64,000 nt of DNA. Source: Xanthocytophaga agilis (GTDB lineage: Bacteria; Bacteroidota; Bacteroidia; Cytophagales; 172606-1). Location: assembly GCF_030068605.1 (NCBI RefSeq), contig NZ_JASJOU010000018.1, positions 62,001 to 126,000 of the forward strand, read 5' to 3'. Both the position numbers and the translations under genes were made by a program. Shown here piece after piece: positions 7,771-17,292 of the stretch. The first letter of the stretch is position 1. Each line of letters begins with the position of its first letter. A model generated the notes under the pieces. It was given only the letters and a program-made list of their open reading frames with translations. It searched no databases and was not told the origin of the DNA.

Positions 7771-9000
7771 CTAGTGACTGACGACTACCCTCTCGCTGGT
7801 CACCCCTGTAAATTTTCCGCGGTTTATACGAAGGCTGATAAAAAATAGCACAAAGGCAATACCTGCTGTGCCACACATTACCGCTGCCAAGGGTACAACA
7901 GAAAGGCTGTCAAAAAAGCTAACACTGGTTGATACCAGCGCGCCAATACCTAATTGTAATGCACCAAACAGCGATGAGGCTGTACCTGCATTTCTGGAAA
8001 ATGGAGCAAGGGTTAATGCAGCCGCATTGGAATTGATCATGCCCAGGCAGCACATGAACAGGAAAATCATCACAATAGTACCCCAAAAGCCAAGTACACC
8101 TGTTACCGAACCGATCAGGAACAATATTCCCACCAGAGCCTGTGCCGGCAAAAAAACCTTAACGATCTGCTCACTGGTAAAATAGCGCAATACCAGACTA
8201 TTCACCTGGCTTGAGCCAATGAAACCAACTGAAATTCCGGCAAATATCCAACCGAAGACGGTGTCATCTACCCCAAATACTTTCATAAATACCAGTGGCG
8301 ACCCGGCCACATAGGCAAATAGTCCGGAAAAGGCAAAGGAGCCAGTGAAGGTATAGGTGTAGAACTGCGGGATTTTAAACACATTTAAAAAGCCGGTTAT
8401 GATGGGCTTTGGTTTCAATGAAATGGTAGGATCAGGTCGATAGGTATTGGGCAACACAAGTAGTACGGCTACCAAAATAAAAACAGCCATAAGGGCTAAT
8501 ATGATAAATACCCACTGCCATCCGGGTCCTGCCGTTACATAACCACCAATAGTAGGGGCCACCATGGGCGATGCGCCTACTACCAACATGAGCAGCGCAA
8601 AAACTTTGGCATTTTCATTGACTGGAAACAGGTCGCGTACCATGGCCATGGATGCTACCGCCGCCGCGCAACTTCCTATAGCCTGGATCACACGCAAACC
8701 AATCAGTTCATCCAGTGTAGTAACCATCGTACAACCGATAGAGGCAATAATGTAAATACTTAACCCAACAAACAACGGCTTTTTGCGGCCAAATTTGTCT
8801 AGTAGCGGTCCATACAATAGTTGTCCTGCTGCCAGACCAATAAAAAAGCTGGAGAGTGATAGTGCTACACCGGCCACGTCGGTGTGCAAATAGGTTGCAA
8901 TAGCCGGAAATCCCGGCAAATACATATCTATCGAAAAAGGACCTAACGCTGTTAGCGTTCCTAGTATTAGAATAAGCGAGATGTAACGTTTTCTACTCAT
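7771..9000 (-). CDS. Bcr/CflA-family multidrug efflux MFS transporter
   Basis: A 409-residue, 12-helix inner-membrane antiporter of the DHA1 class, close to the usual length. Helix 1 carries the subfamily signature PFSIDMYLPGFPAI (residues 21-34). Motif A (GPLLDKFGRKKPLF) lies at about 64-77, followed by R-x-x-Q-A-x-G in RVIQAIG. Helix 5 has GASPMVAPTIGG, another Bcr hallmark. It stands alone with no adjacent regulator and a 330-bp upstream spacer. Likely exports drugs or small hydrophilic metabolites; family members act on bicyclomycin, chloramphenicol or sulfonamides, but the substrate here is not known. Confidence 0.92.
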   Translation of the reverse strand: MSRKRYISLILILGTLTALGPFSIDMYLPGFPAIATYLHTDVAGVALSLSSFFIGLAAGQLLYGPLLDKFGRKKPLFVGLSIYIIASIGCTMVTTLDELIGLRVIQAIGSCAAAVASMAMVRDLFPVNENAKVFALLMLVVGASPMVAPTIGGYVTAGPGWQWVFIILALMAVFILVAVLLVLPNTYRPDPTISLKPKPIITGFLNVFKIPQFYTYTFTGSFAFSGLFAYVAGSPLVFMKVFGVDDTVFGWIFAGISVGFIGSSQVNSLVLRYFTSEQIVKVFLPAQALVGILFLIGSVTGVLGFWGTIVMIFLFMCCLGMINSNAAALTLAPFSRNAGTASSLFGALQLGIGALVSTSVSFFDSLSVVPLAAVMCGTAGIAFVLFFISLRINRGKFTGVTSERVVVSH

Positions 9001-9334
9001 GATTTTTATTTACCTGTGCGCATAGCAATGATTTACCAGAATTTGACTTCCCGGTCAGCAGTGTTCTTTCAGCTATGTTCTTATAAGCTTTATCGACTTC
9101 AATTGGTTCGCCCTTTATCAGTTTTACATCAATCCTCTACATCAGAATAAATTTTATGAGCTATGAGGGATTCAGGCATTTTCTTTATATCCTTTAAACT
9201 TCCAATCCTGGCAGTGTATGTAGTATGGTGGAACTTATAGTATTGTAGAGTGGGTAGCTGGTATGAATCAAAACCAGGTGCTGAGCTTTAATCAAGGTCG
9301 AATACTGTATTTCTAAAGTCTGTTGACAAGATAA

Positions 9335-9553
9335 ATGAACCGCAAGTGGTCCACTTTAGTTAGCTTACTCTTTATGGCAGGGATCGCGCCGGACATAAAA
9401 ACTCAGGCACTTTCTGAGTCATTATACACCTGTAGGCGCCAGGTTCAAAAGAAAGAAAATCCATGGACCTTTGCCAATAATGTAAGTTTTCAGCCCAGTC
9501 CGCTCCTTGTCAATGCATCTCCTTCAACAGGCTATCGACTTTCAGAGAAATGA
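9335..9553 (+). CDS. Possible small secreted protein or gene remnant
   Basis: A 72-codon frame whose N terminus looks like a signal peptide: basic MNRK, hydrophobic LVSLLFMAGIA, then a possible TQA cleavage site. The mature part (about 47 residues) has no recognisable motif and ends abruptly in LSEK. It may be a truncated 5' end of a secreted-protein gene. The rest of the 9001-9791 spacer shows no other coding signal. Confidence 0.3.
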   Translation: MNRKWSTLVSLLFMAGIAPDIKTQALSESLYTCRRQVQKKENPWTFANNVSFQPSPLLVNASPSTGYRLSEK

Positions 9554-9791
9554 ATCATAGGTCTGGGTCCCTCCTATCAGTATCCTCTCCTATCTGTATG
9601 TGAAAGAGGGTCTGAGCAAAGCTGTTCATCTGATAAAGGATACACTTATTCTTGCGGGAAGAGCTTTTTAGCCTCCCGCAGAATTTATAAAAAGCTATTT
9701 GGACAAGTAGAGTCAATCCGATGAACTATTCTTAGTATGATAACAATCATACCAACCTTACTATCATCCTTATCTACAAGTTAAGAAGATA

Positions 9792-10109
9792 TTAAGGATT
9801 TAGCCATTCTTCTATACTATACTTGTCAATCTGTTTGTTGATCCATTCAAAAACAGGTTCACGATCCTTTCCTGTTAATCTTTTTATAGGCTGGCCTTTC
9901 AATAAATTAATTAACCTGCCATCTTCTTCTTTGGTTGGATCTAATTGAAATTTCACAAATCCATCTGCATGAAAATATCTCTTATCAAGGTTTTCAGTCA
10001 CATATTCCGCTATTATACATGTATTCTCTATTTTACGAAGTATAAAACGTTTATTCAGATTTTGATAGTCGGTTCGTATAGCCTGCAGTAACTTTACATA
10101 TTCCAGCAT
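9792..10109 (-). CDS. Hypothetical protein, 105 residues
   Basis: A small cytoplasmic protein with balanced composition and no signal peptide or membrane helix. It starts MLEYVKLLQAIRTDYQNLNK and ends with EWINKQIDKYSIEEWLNP. The pattern (N-terminal helix, beta-rich centre with KRYFHADGFVKFQ, amphipathic C-terminal helix) could fit a small immunity or accessory protein. I do not recognise the family. It lies downstream of a decayed AbiEi-like gene on the same strand but is separated by about 350 bp. Confidence 0.6.
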   Translation of the reverse strand: MLEYVKLLQAIRTDYQNLNKRFILRKIENTCIIAEYVTENLDKRYFHADGFVKFQLDPTKEEDGRLINLLKGQPIKRLTGKDREPVFEWINKQIDKYSIEEWLNP

Positions 10110-10459
10110 ATATTTTTTTGAGATAGTGTGTATCAGTTAATCCGGCTGATAGACAATAGGTAAACCTTTCTTATCAAGTCTTTGCGCTAGCCATATAAGT
10201 TAGCCTTCGTATCAAAAAGTGCAATTAGCTAAGTTTTGGCTATCCATTCTACGCTGAATTAAGGCTTACTCAATTGTATCCCGACACATGTAGTCTCATT
10301 TGACAATACGTCCATAGTAAACATCCATAGTAAAAAGTCCTGATAGGCTCTGTGAGGCTTTATATTGAAGGATAAAAACGGAGTTATTTCATGTAGAATA
10401 GAAATAGATTGTGCCTGCATTCGTACAGACAATTGATACATACAATTAGTATATACAAC

Positions 10460-10935
10460 TTAGTACATACAATTGATCTTGTCACAAAGCGCCTTTTCGG
10501 GGCTTGCAATCGGAGCTATCTGTTTGGGCTGTAATCTGACACTTGGCAGACCAAAGCTGTCATAGGGAAAAGAAATATGCTGATAACCAAACCTGCATTT
10601 GGATGTTTTATAGGTTTTGAGACGTTCAGTGTCACAGAACTTATTTCATAGACGCTTTCGGGAATAATCTCCCAATACGATAAAGCCGATTCGAGGGAAA
10701 CATAACTGGCTTTGTACAGATGATTAGCTATAAGGAAAGGCTCCGGACCCGGCAATTCTGCGTTTGCTCCAGGTACGTAAAGGCCTTTCTTTAACGAGGC
10801 TAACTGGTTAGTTTTTATCAAGTCACTGATCTTATCGTCTGGACGCTTCTAGTCTTTAAGCATTTCCAGCATAAGCTGCCTCGAGAATAGAGCATTGGCA
10901 AACTGTCTGGCTTTTCTGGTAAAAACCAGAATAAT
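10460..10935 (-). pseudogene. Decayed AbiEi-like (type IV toxin-antitoxin) antitoxin/regulator
   Basis: Reading the minus strand from about 10935 gives KARQFANALFSRQLMLEMLK then D, an in-frame TAG, and KRPDDKISDLIKTNQLASLK with KGLYVPGANAELPGPEPFLI. ANHLYKASYVSLESALSYW, IPESVYEISSVTLN follows. This is the AbiEi pattern: winged helix, LKKGLYxxG, YVSLESALSY, IPExVYxISSVT. Near 10615 the frame slips, and the conserved end continues one frame over: RFGYQHISFPYDSFGLPSVR, then IASPEKALCDKI, with a stop at 10460-10462. One nonsense codon, one frameshift and a lost C-terminal third make it non-functional. AbiEi proteins repress the operon of an AbiEii nucleotidyltransferase toxin; no AbiEii gene is seen here. 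Confidence 0.7.
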
Positions 10936-10955
10936 AGATTTTCAACACATTATAC

Positions 10956-11002
10956 TGTTACACTTTCGGTCGTCTATCCGATTAACGACCGAAAATGTAA
11001 CA
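10956..11002. other. Long hairpin upstream of the AbiEi remnant
   Basis: Arms TGTTACA + TTTCGGTCGT (10956-10973) and ACGACCGAAA + TGTAACA (10985-11002) pair over 17 of 18 positions around an 11-base loop. It lies just upstream of where the AbiEi-like gene would have started. AbiEi-type antitoxins bind inverted repeats in their promoter, so this may be a surviving operator. A terminator is less likely, since no T-run follows. The rest of 11003-11499 is AT-rich spacer without genes. Confidence 0.6.
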
Positions 11003-11499
11003 GATGATTATTTCTTCAATGAAGATAAAAGCTGTAGTAGGGAGTCTTGAGGGCTTTTTTACTCTCTGGTTGTCTAACTTTTTCATAGCCTTAAAAACAA
11101 CAAAACCCAACAGTATGTAACTGGCAAGTTTGGGTAAGAAAAATATGCCATTCAAAAATCAGGACAACACTCTTTATATTCGTATTTTGGGTATTTTCCA
11201 AATATGCAATCAGACTGCTTTTAGCAACAATAGCCAGCAACTACAAGAAAGGTGGAATTTGCTATTAAGGTTAAAATTCATTTATTTGGAAAGTATATGA
11301 AAGCTAAATTGTCTGTCTGAAATACAACCTGGCAGGTAAATAGTTTAGTTCAGGTGAAATAGTTCAAAATCAGAAAGAGATAGTTTAAATTCAAAAAGAA
11401 ATCAGGTACAAATTTCACATATTTTATTGGTACTATACCCTATTTGTACTATACTCCGCTCATACAAACGAAACCAACCTATCCTTAAATCTGTCTGAT

Positions 11500-14400
11500 A
11501 TGCAACTACTTCCTTTGATACGAAAGGAGAACATCTATCTTTTTTGTACCTATATAGCGTTTTTTTTGTCTTTGCTACTCTATAGTGGATGCGCAGAAAG
11601 AACCGCAGAAAAACAAACAGCCTTATTTGAATCACTTCCCTCCTCTCATACCGGAATTACATTTACCAACCGATTGCAGGAAAGTCAACAACTCAATATT
11701 GTCACGTTTGAATATTTCTATAATGGAGGGGGGGTTGGAATTTTGGATATAAACAACGATGGCTTGATGGATGTAGTGCTGGGAGGAAATATGGTTCCTT
11801 CCCGACTGTATCTGAACAAAGGTGATTTTCGCTTTGAAGACATCACCATACAGGCTGGTATGCAAACCCAAGGGTGGGTAAGCGGAATTTCAGTAGCGGA
11901 TGTAAATGCAGATGGGTATATGGATATCTACCTGTGTAAAGCAGGTCCTTATCGGGCATCCAAACCCGATCGAAACACCAGACAAACCAATGAATTGTAC
12001 ATCAATCAAAAAAACAATACATTCAAAGAACAAGCCCAACAATACGGACTCAATTTTACCGGTCATACAACCCAGGCAGCCTTTTTTGATTATGATCGGG
12101 ATGGGGATCTGGATTGTTATCTGCTTACCAATGTAATGGAATCTGTGGGTCCCAATATTATTCGTCCGAAGGTGTCTGATGGCTCTTCCATTACTACCGA
12201 CAGGCTTTACTGCAATAACGGAGATCAAACGTTTTCGGATGTAAGTTTAAAAGCGGGCATTGTACATCAGGGGTATGGACTTGGACTAGCCATTACCGAT
12301 ATCAATCAGGATGGTTGGCTGGACGTGTATGTATCCAATGATTATTTGTCCAATGACCTGCTGTATATCAACCAGCAGAACGGCACCTTTACAGAAGAGG
12401 CTTCTGTCTGTTTCAAGCATCAGAGTTACTCAGCCATGGGCAATGATGCTGCCGATATTGACAATGATGGACTGGTCGATATTGTGACGGTAGATATGCT
12501 GCCAGCCTCTAACGAGCGGCGTAAGCTCATGCTCGGATCGATGAACTATGACCGCCATCTGGCCGAACTTCGGGCGGGATATGCGCCCCAATATGTACGC
12601 AATACATTACAGCATAACAATGGCAATGGCACCTTCAGTGAAATTGGTCGTCTGGCAGGAATTCATGCGACAGACTGGAGCTGGGCTCCATTGCTGGCAG
12701 ATTTTGATAATGATGGATACAAGGATCTGCTCGTTACCAATGGCTACCCCAAAGATATCACCAACCGGGATTTTGCACTTTACCGGATGGAAGCGTTTCA
12801 TTCGACCTTGTCTGATGCTCAGTACAGGAAACAACTGAGTGGGATGTTAACATCTGTTAAAGGGGCATTAGTGCCTAATCATTTGTTTAAAGGTAGCTCT
12901 GACATGCTCTTCTCAGATCAGTCAGAGGCATGGGGAATGTCGGAGCCTTCCTATTCGAATGGAGCAGCGTATGCTGACTTGGACAATGACGGAGATCTGG
13001 ACCTGGTGATTAACAATATTGACCGGGAAGCCTTTGTCTACCGTAACCGACTAAATGAGAAATCCAGTTCTGAGAAATCCGTTCAAAGTAGACATCATTT
13101 CCTGCGCATTGTCCTTACTGGAGAAGGAAAGAATACGCAAGGATATGGGGCCAAGGTTGACATTTTTTATGGCAGACAGCATCAGTTCTTCGAACAGTCT
13201 CCTTTGCGGGGTTATCAGTCAAGTGTTGATCCTGTCTTACATGTGGGTTTAGGGAATATAGATCAAGTTGATTCACTTATTGTTACCTGGCCCGATGGAA
13301 AAAAAGAGTGTGTCAGACAGCTGCGTGCAGACAGAACACGGACCCTTTCAGCTGTTAACGCTCATCATATCCGGCAAGAAGTTAAACCTGCTGAGAAGGT
13401 ACTGTTCACAAAAGCACCTATACAGATGGACCTTGACTATAAACATACTGATGAACCTTACATTGACTTTAAAATACAACCTTTGCTTTTGCATCTGCTT
13501 TCCCAGCAGGGACCCGGGCTGGCAGTAGGGGATATGGATCAGAATGGGCTGGAAGATTTTTATGTTGGGGGTGCCTTTAACCATTCCGGAAGGCTTTTTT
13601 TTCAGCATCAGGGAGGCACTTTTAAACATAAGCCACTGGTAATGGGAAAAAAATATGAAGAAGATGAAGGCGTTTTACTTTTTGATGCTGATGGAGACAA
13701 GGACCTGGATCTGTTTGTGGTGAGCGGCAGCAGTGAATTTGCTCCCGGCTCAGCTTACTATCAGGACCGGTTGTATCACAACGATGGAAAAGGAAACTTT
13801 ACGCTGACGCCTGATGCATTACCCCGTATGCGTAGTAGTGGCACCTGTGTCAGTGCCGCCGATTATGACCGGGATGGAGATCTGGATTTGTTTGTGGGGG
13901 GCAGTGTAATACCTACCCGCTATCCGTTCTCTTCCAAAAGTTATATTTTACGCAATGACAAGGGACGGTTCATAGATGTAACCTATACACTCGCTCCGGA
14001 GTTAACCTCAGCAGGCATGGTTAGCAGTGCGCTCTGGACAGACTTTGATCAGGATGGCTGGATGGATCTGATTCTGGCAGGCGAGTGGATGCCCATTACC
14101 TTCTATCACAATCTAAAAGGGCGATTTGTAAATGTGACCGAGGCCACAGGGCTCATTCATACACACGGTTTGTGGAACAGCATCACTGCTGCTGACTTTG
14201 ATGGAGATAACGATACTGACTACGTACTAGGAAACCTGGGACTTAACAATGAATACCATGCATCTGCTCAAAGACCCTTGGTACTATATGCCAACGATTT
14301 TGATCAGAATGGAGTAGTTGATCCGGTCATTTTTCAGGTAAGTGGAGATACACACAAAAAAAATGATTCACTCTATCCTGTGCATTCACGGGATGAAATG

Positions 14401-15126
14401 ATAAGTCAGATGAATTATCTGAGAAAAAGATTTCCAGCCTACGCTCCCTATGCCCGTGCCACGCTGGCCGATATCTTCTCTGTTGAAGAACAAAAGGCTG
14501 CCAGCGTATTTTCCTGTGAACGTCTGGAAAGTGTATATATTGAAAATAAAGGCAAAGGAAAGTTTGCCTTAGCTGCCCTTCCACTGGCGGCTCAGGTAAG
14601 TCCGGTCTTTGGCATGGTAAGTGGTGATTATGATGGAGACAGTTATCCGGATTTACTTTTAATCGGAAACTCGTATGCTACCGAGTCCATTACCGGATGT
14701 TATGATGCATCGGGTGGGCTATTGCTGAAAGGAAACGGAAAGGGAAAGTTTATCCCTGTGCCCGCGCAGAAAAGCGGATTCTGGGTGGATAAGGATGCAA
14801 AGGCACTGGCAGAGGTCTGTTTGTCTTCGGGAAAAAAAATCCTTCTGGCAACACAGAATAATGATAGCCTGAAAACATTTCTTGTTTCCAGGCCTTCGGG
14901 TAAACGAGTCTTTACCCCTCAAGCGTTGGATGCATGGGCAGAGCTTCGTTTTCCATCAGGCAGAGTTCAGCGACTTGAGTTTTATTATGGATCTTCGTAT
15001 TTATCCCAGTCTACCCGTAGTTACTGGATAGAAGCTTCCTGTCAGCTGACTGTATATGACTTTCAGGGGAAAGCACGAAAGATTATACCGACTATTGCTT
15101 TAAATAAGCATAGCCCGATTTACTGA
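11500..15126 (+). CDS. Large FG-GAP/VCBS-repeat lipoprotein with ASPIC/UnbV domain
   Basis: A surface lipoprotein of 1208 residues. A lipobox-like LLLYSGC puts the lipid on Cys31. About fourteen DxDxDG calcium-binding loops are spread along the chain (DINNDGLMD, DVNADGYMD, DYDRDGDLD and similar), each marking a VCBS/FG-GAP blade, so it probably folds into two beta-propellers. Between them, at about residues 548-620, lies an ASPIC/UnbV domain (GYGAKVDIFYGRQ... and VTWPDGKKE). Proteins of this build are common in Bacteroidota near SusC/SusD loci and are presumed to bind glycans or calcium at the cell surface; the biochemical role is unproven. It converges on the small lipoprotein and the SusCD operon. 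The C-terminal 150 residues are less repeat-like. Confidence 0.9.
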   Translation: MQLLPLIRKENIYLFCTYIAFFLSLLLYSGCAERTAEKQTALFESLPSSHTGITFTNRLQESQQLNIVTFEYFYNGGGVGILDINNDGLMDVVLGGNMVPSRLYLNKGDFRFEDITIQAGMQTQGWVSGISVADVNADGYMDIYLCKAGPYRASKPDRNTRQTNELYINQKNNTFKEQAQQYGLNFTGHTTQAAFFDYDRDGDLDCYLLTNVMESVGPNIIRPKVSDGSSITTDRLYCNNGDQTFSDVSLKAGIVHQGYGLGLAITDINQDGWLDVYVSNDYLSNDLLYINQQNGTFTEEASVCFKHQSYSAMGNDAADIDNDGLVDIVTVDMLPASNERRKLMLGSMNYDRHLAELRAGYAPQYVRNTLQHNNGNGTFSEIGRLAGIHATDWSWAPLLADFDNDGYKDLLVTNGYPKDITNRDFALYRMEAFHSTLSDAQYRKQLSGMLTSVKGALVPNHLFKGSSDMLFSDQSEAWGMSEPSYSNGAAYADLDNDGDLDLVINNIDREAFVYRNRLNEKSSSEKSVQSRHHFLRIVLTGEGKNTQGYGAKVDIFYGRQHQFFEQSPLRGYQSSVDPVLHVGLGNIDQVDSLIVTWPDGKKECVRQLRADRTRTLSAVNAHHIRQEVKPAEKVLFTKAPIQMDLDYKHTDEPYIDFKIQPLLLHLLSQQGPGLAVGDMDQNGLEDFYVGGAFNHSGRLFFQHQGGTFKHKPLVMGKKYEEDEGVLLFDADGDKDLDLFVVSGSSEFAPGSAYYQDRLYHNDGKGNFTLTPDALPRMRSSGTCVSAADYDRDGDLDLFVGGSVIPTRYPFSSKSYILRNDKGRFIDVTYTLAPELTSAGMVSSALWTDFDQDGWMDLILAGEWMPITFYHNLKGRFVNVTEATGLIHTHGLWNSITAADFDGDNDTDYVLGNLGLNNEYHASAQRPLVLYANDFDQNGVVDPVIFQVSGDTHKKNDSLYPVHSRDEMISQMNYLRKRFPAYAPYARATLADIFSVEEQKAASVFSCERLESVYIENKGKGKFALAALPLAAQVSPVFGMVSGDYDGDSYPDLLLIGNSYATESITGCYDASGGLLLKGNGKGKFIPVPAQKSGFWVDKDAKALAEVCLSSGKKILLATQNNDSLKTFLVSRPSGKRVFTPQALDAWAELRFPSGRVQRLEFYYGSSYLSQSTRSYWIEASCQLTVYDFQGKARKIIPTIALNKHSPIY

Positions 15127-15227
15127 TTTTTGATGCAATCTTTCATTTAATAGCATTTTCTATTTAATAGCAGTTTCGGGAAGACTTTTATAACAGGTCC
15201 CAAACGATCCCTTCACGGGTAGTCCCT

Positions 15228-15716
15228 TTAACGGACGACGCCGTCTGTCAAACCTGTCCGGGAAAAAAAGCGCATTTCAAAAATAGTCTGATTTTTGCCC
15301 GACAGCATAGGTTCTTTTTGTTTTTTTAGTACCAGCACCTGATCGTTGAGCCGCATAATCCGGTAGCCACTCAGAAACTCACCTGTACTATCCTGGTAGA
15401 CGAGCGAATCCCGTTCTATAACCTGGTAACGTAGTCGCCGGGACTGGCGATGTTTTCTTTCTGTTACCCAGCCAGAACCATCATACTCGTATTCGCCCCA
15501 CTCTGTAATGGGTGTATTATAGGGCATGCCAAATCCATTTGCATAATTGTAGACAGAATCTGTCTTCCAATTGCCCAGAAAATCGGTATTGGTATAGGAC
15601 TTGGGTTGACAACACATCAGTAAACAAAAGCAGGTGACTAGCAAACCAACCCAGACAATGAAACGGAGTAAAGATATGCAATAGGAAAATAAGCAATACA
15701 TTAGGCGAATATTCAA
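15228..15716 (-). CDS. Small lipocalin-like lipoprotein
   Basis: A 162-residue protein with a long hydrophobic N terminus (about residues 8-35) ending in LLMCCQ, consistent with a lipoprotein signal. The mature part starts near NTDFLGNWKTDSVYNY, reminiscent of Bacteroidota lipocalin-like domains, which begin LxGxW. It also has YEYDGSGWV and RYQVIERDSLVYQDSTGEF strands. It follows susD on the same strand after 100 bp and may be part of that operon. The function is unknown. Confidence 0.6.
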   Translation of the reverse strand: MNIRLMYCLFSYCISLLRFIVWVGLLVTCFCLLMCCQPKSYTNTDFLGNWKTDSVYNYANGFGMPYNTPITEWGEYEYDGSGWVTERKHRQSRRLRYQVIERDSLVYQDSTGEFLSGYRIMRLNDQVLVLKKQKEPMLSGKNQTIFEMRFFSRTGLTDGVVR

Positions 15717-15816
15717 GATGAGTCAGGAAACTAAAATACTACTTGTCTGGTTTCTTTCAGGCAAGTAGTATTCTTTACAGAAGATTATTCTTGGGATTGT
15801 TATTGATAGAGAATTA

Positions 15817-17271
15817 TTATTGAGCATAATTCTCATTTTGTTTGAGCACACCATTGCTCAGATCAATCTCCCGTTGTGGCAAAGCGAAATAATAGTGTTT
15901 TGGCCGTTGGAAGTTACGCGCCGGTTTAAGAGGTCCTCTGTCTTTTTTGTAATGCGCCACAATATCAATAACACCCGCTTTATCCCATCGCATCAGGTCC
16001 TGATGACGCTCATTTTCGCAAGCAAGCTCCACACGTCGTTCATGAATGATATCTTCCATAGTTGCACCACTCTTTGGCTGTAGTCCGTTCCGGATACGTA
16101 CCGCATTCAGTTCCGCATCCCCACTCTGTCCGGACTGAATTTTGGCTTCTGCTACCAGCAAATACACATCCGCAGAGCGTAACAGTGGTGCATTCTGTCC
16201 CTGATCGAGCCCTCCGGTAGTACGCCAGCTGGCATATTTCCGAAAGTGATACCCTGTCTGAGACAAATCTGTCGTATACTGCTGCACCCCCTCTTCTCCT
16301 CCCAGATCTACCTGATCCCCTGGTCTAAAAACGGTATAACTCAGGCGGGGATCACCTTCCTCAAACTCATCAACCAGATCCTGGATAGGTTCCTGAAAGT
16401 CCCATCCACCCCATGGACGAGGTGTAGTATAGATCGCCGGGCAGTCATCTCCTGTCCAGCCATCTTTATATTGGAGGGCAAAAAGCACTTCCGGATTGTT
16501 TTCTGTGGCAATCTGAAAATTTTCAACAAAACTATCTGCCAGCTTATAGGCTGCATTGGTTGTAATTTTTTCGCCGGTTTGGATGGCCTTTGCCCATTGC
16601 TGCTCATAGACATACAGCTTGGTCAGAAAGCCATAGGCAGTGCCTTGTGATGCTCTGCCCAGATTATTGGCATCGTAGCTTACTGGCAGCATATCTACTG
16701 CTTTGAGCCAATCAGATTCAATCTGGGTCTGCATCTGCTCAAAAGTAGATTTGGCTTTATTCAGATTGCCTGCCAGCACATCTTCCTCTGTAAAAACAGG
16801 AACTTCTCCATAGATCAGATATAATCTCCAGTACGCAAACCCTCTCAGAAAATACGCTTCGCCCAGACATCTTTTTCGCAACGACTCATCCATCTCAGCT
16901 TTTGAGGCATTGATCAGTACAGCATTGGCACGGGAAATCATCTCATACTTGTATGACCAGCTATAGCGCAACTGAGGATTACTTGGATCAAAGGTAAAAT
17001 CTTCAATAGCCTGATCTTCTCCATGGTCGCCAGCTCTCCACATATCATCCGAACAAATATCAAAGGTCATCTCTGCATGGCCCAGAAAATCTTCTGCCAG
17101 CATTGGCTCATAGATCGCATTGGTAGCGGCAACGACATCATCGGCATTGCGCCAGAAACGGTCAGAAGTAGACTGACCATACGGAGTAGAAGTGAGCAGA
17201 TCATCACTACAACCAGAGAAGGGAAACAGTATCAATACAGATAAAATAAAAACGATCTTTTTCATATGCAT
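15817..17271 (-). CDS. SusD/RagB-family nutrient-binding outer membrane lipoprotein
   Basis: 484 residues. The signal peptide ends at SGCSDD with Cys21 as the lipidated residue. The N-terminal SusD signature is present: TSTPYGQSTSDRFWRNADDV, then NAIYEPML. TPR-like helical repeats follow (AYFLRGFAYWRLYLIYGEVPV). The C-terminal SusD_RagB domain contains LRSADVYLLVAEAKIQ, IHERRVELACENERHQDLMR and W. SusD caps the SusC barrel and captures oligosaccharides or other large nutrients. It lies 21 bp downstream of susC on the same strand, one transcription unit. The start could be two codons further in (ATG at 17265). The substrate is unknown. Confidence 0.95.
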   Translation of the reverse strand: MHMKKIVFILSVLILFPFSGCSDDLLTSTPYGQSTSDRFWRNADDVVAATNAIYEPMLAEDFLGHAEMTFDICSDDMWRAGDHGEDQAIEDFTFDPSNPQLRYSWSYKYEMISRANAVLINASKAEMDESLRKRCLGEAYFLRGFAYWRLYLIYGEVPVFTEEDVLAGNLNKAKSTFEQMQTQIESDWLKAVDMLPVSYDANNLGRASQGTAYGFLTKLYVYEQQWAKAIQTGEKITTNAAYKLADSFVENFQIATENNPEVLFALQYKDGWTGDDCPAIYTTPRPWGGWDFQEPIQDLVDEFEEGDPRLSYTVFRPGDQVDLGGEEGVQQYTTDLSQTGYHFRKYASWRTTGGLDQGQNAPLLRSADVYLLVAEAKIQSGQSGDAELNAVRIRNGLQPKSGATMEDIIHERRVELACENERHQDLMRWDKAGVIDIVAHYKKDRGPLKPARNFQRPKHYYFALPQREIDLSNGVLKQNENYAQ

Positions 17272-17292
17272 TTGCGATAGAAGAATCAGGAA

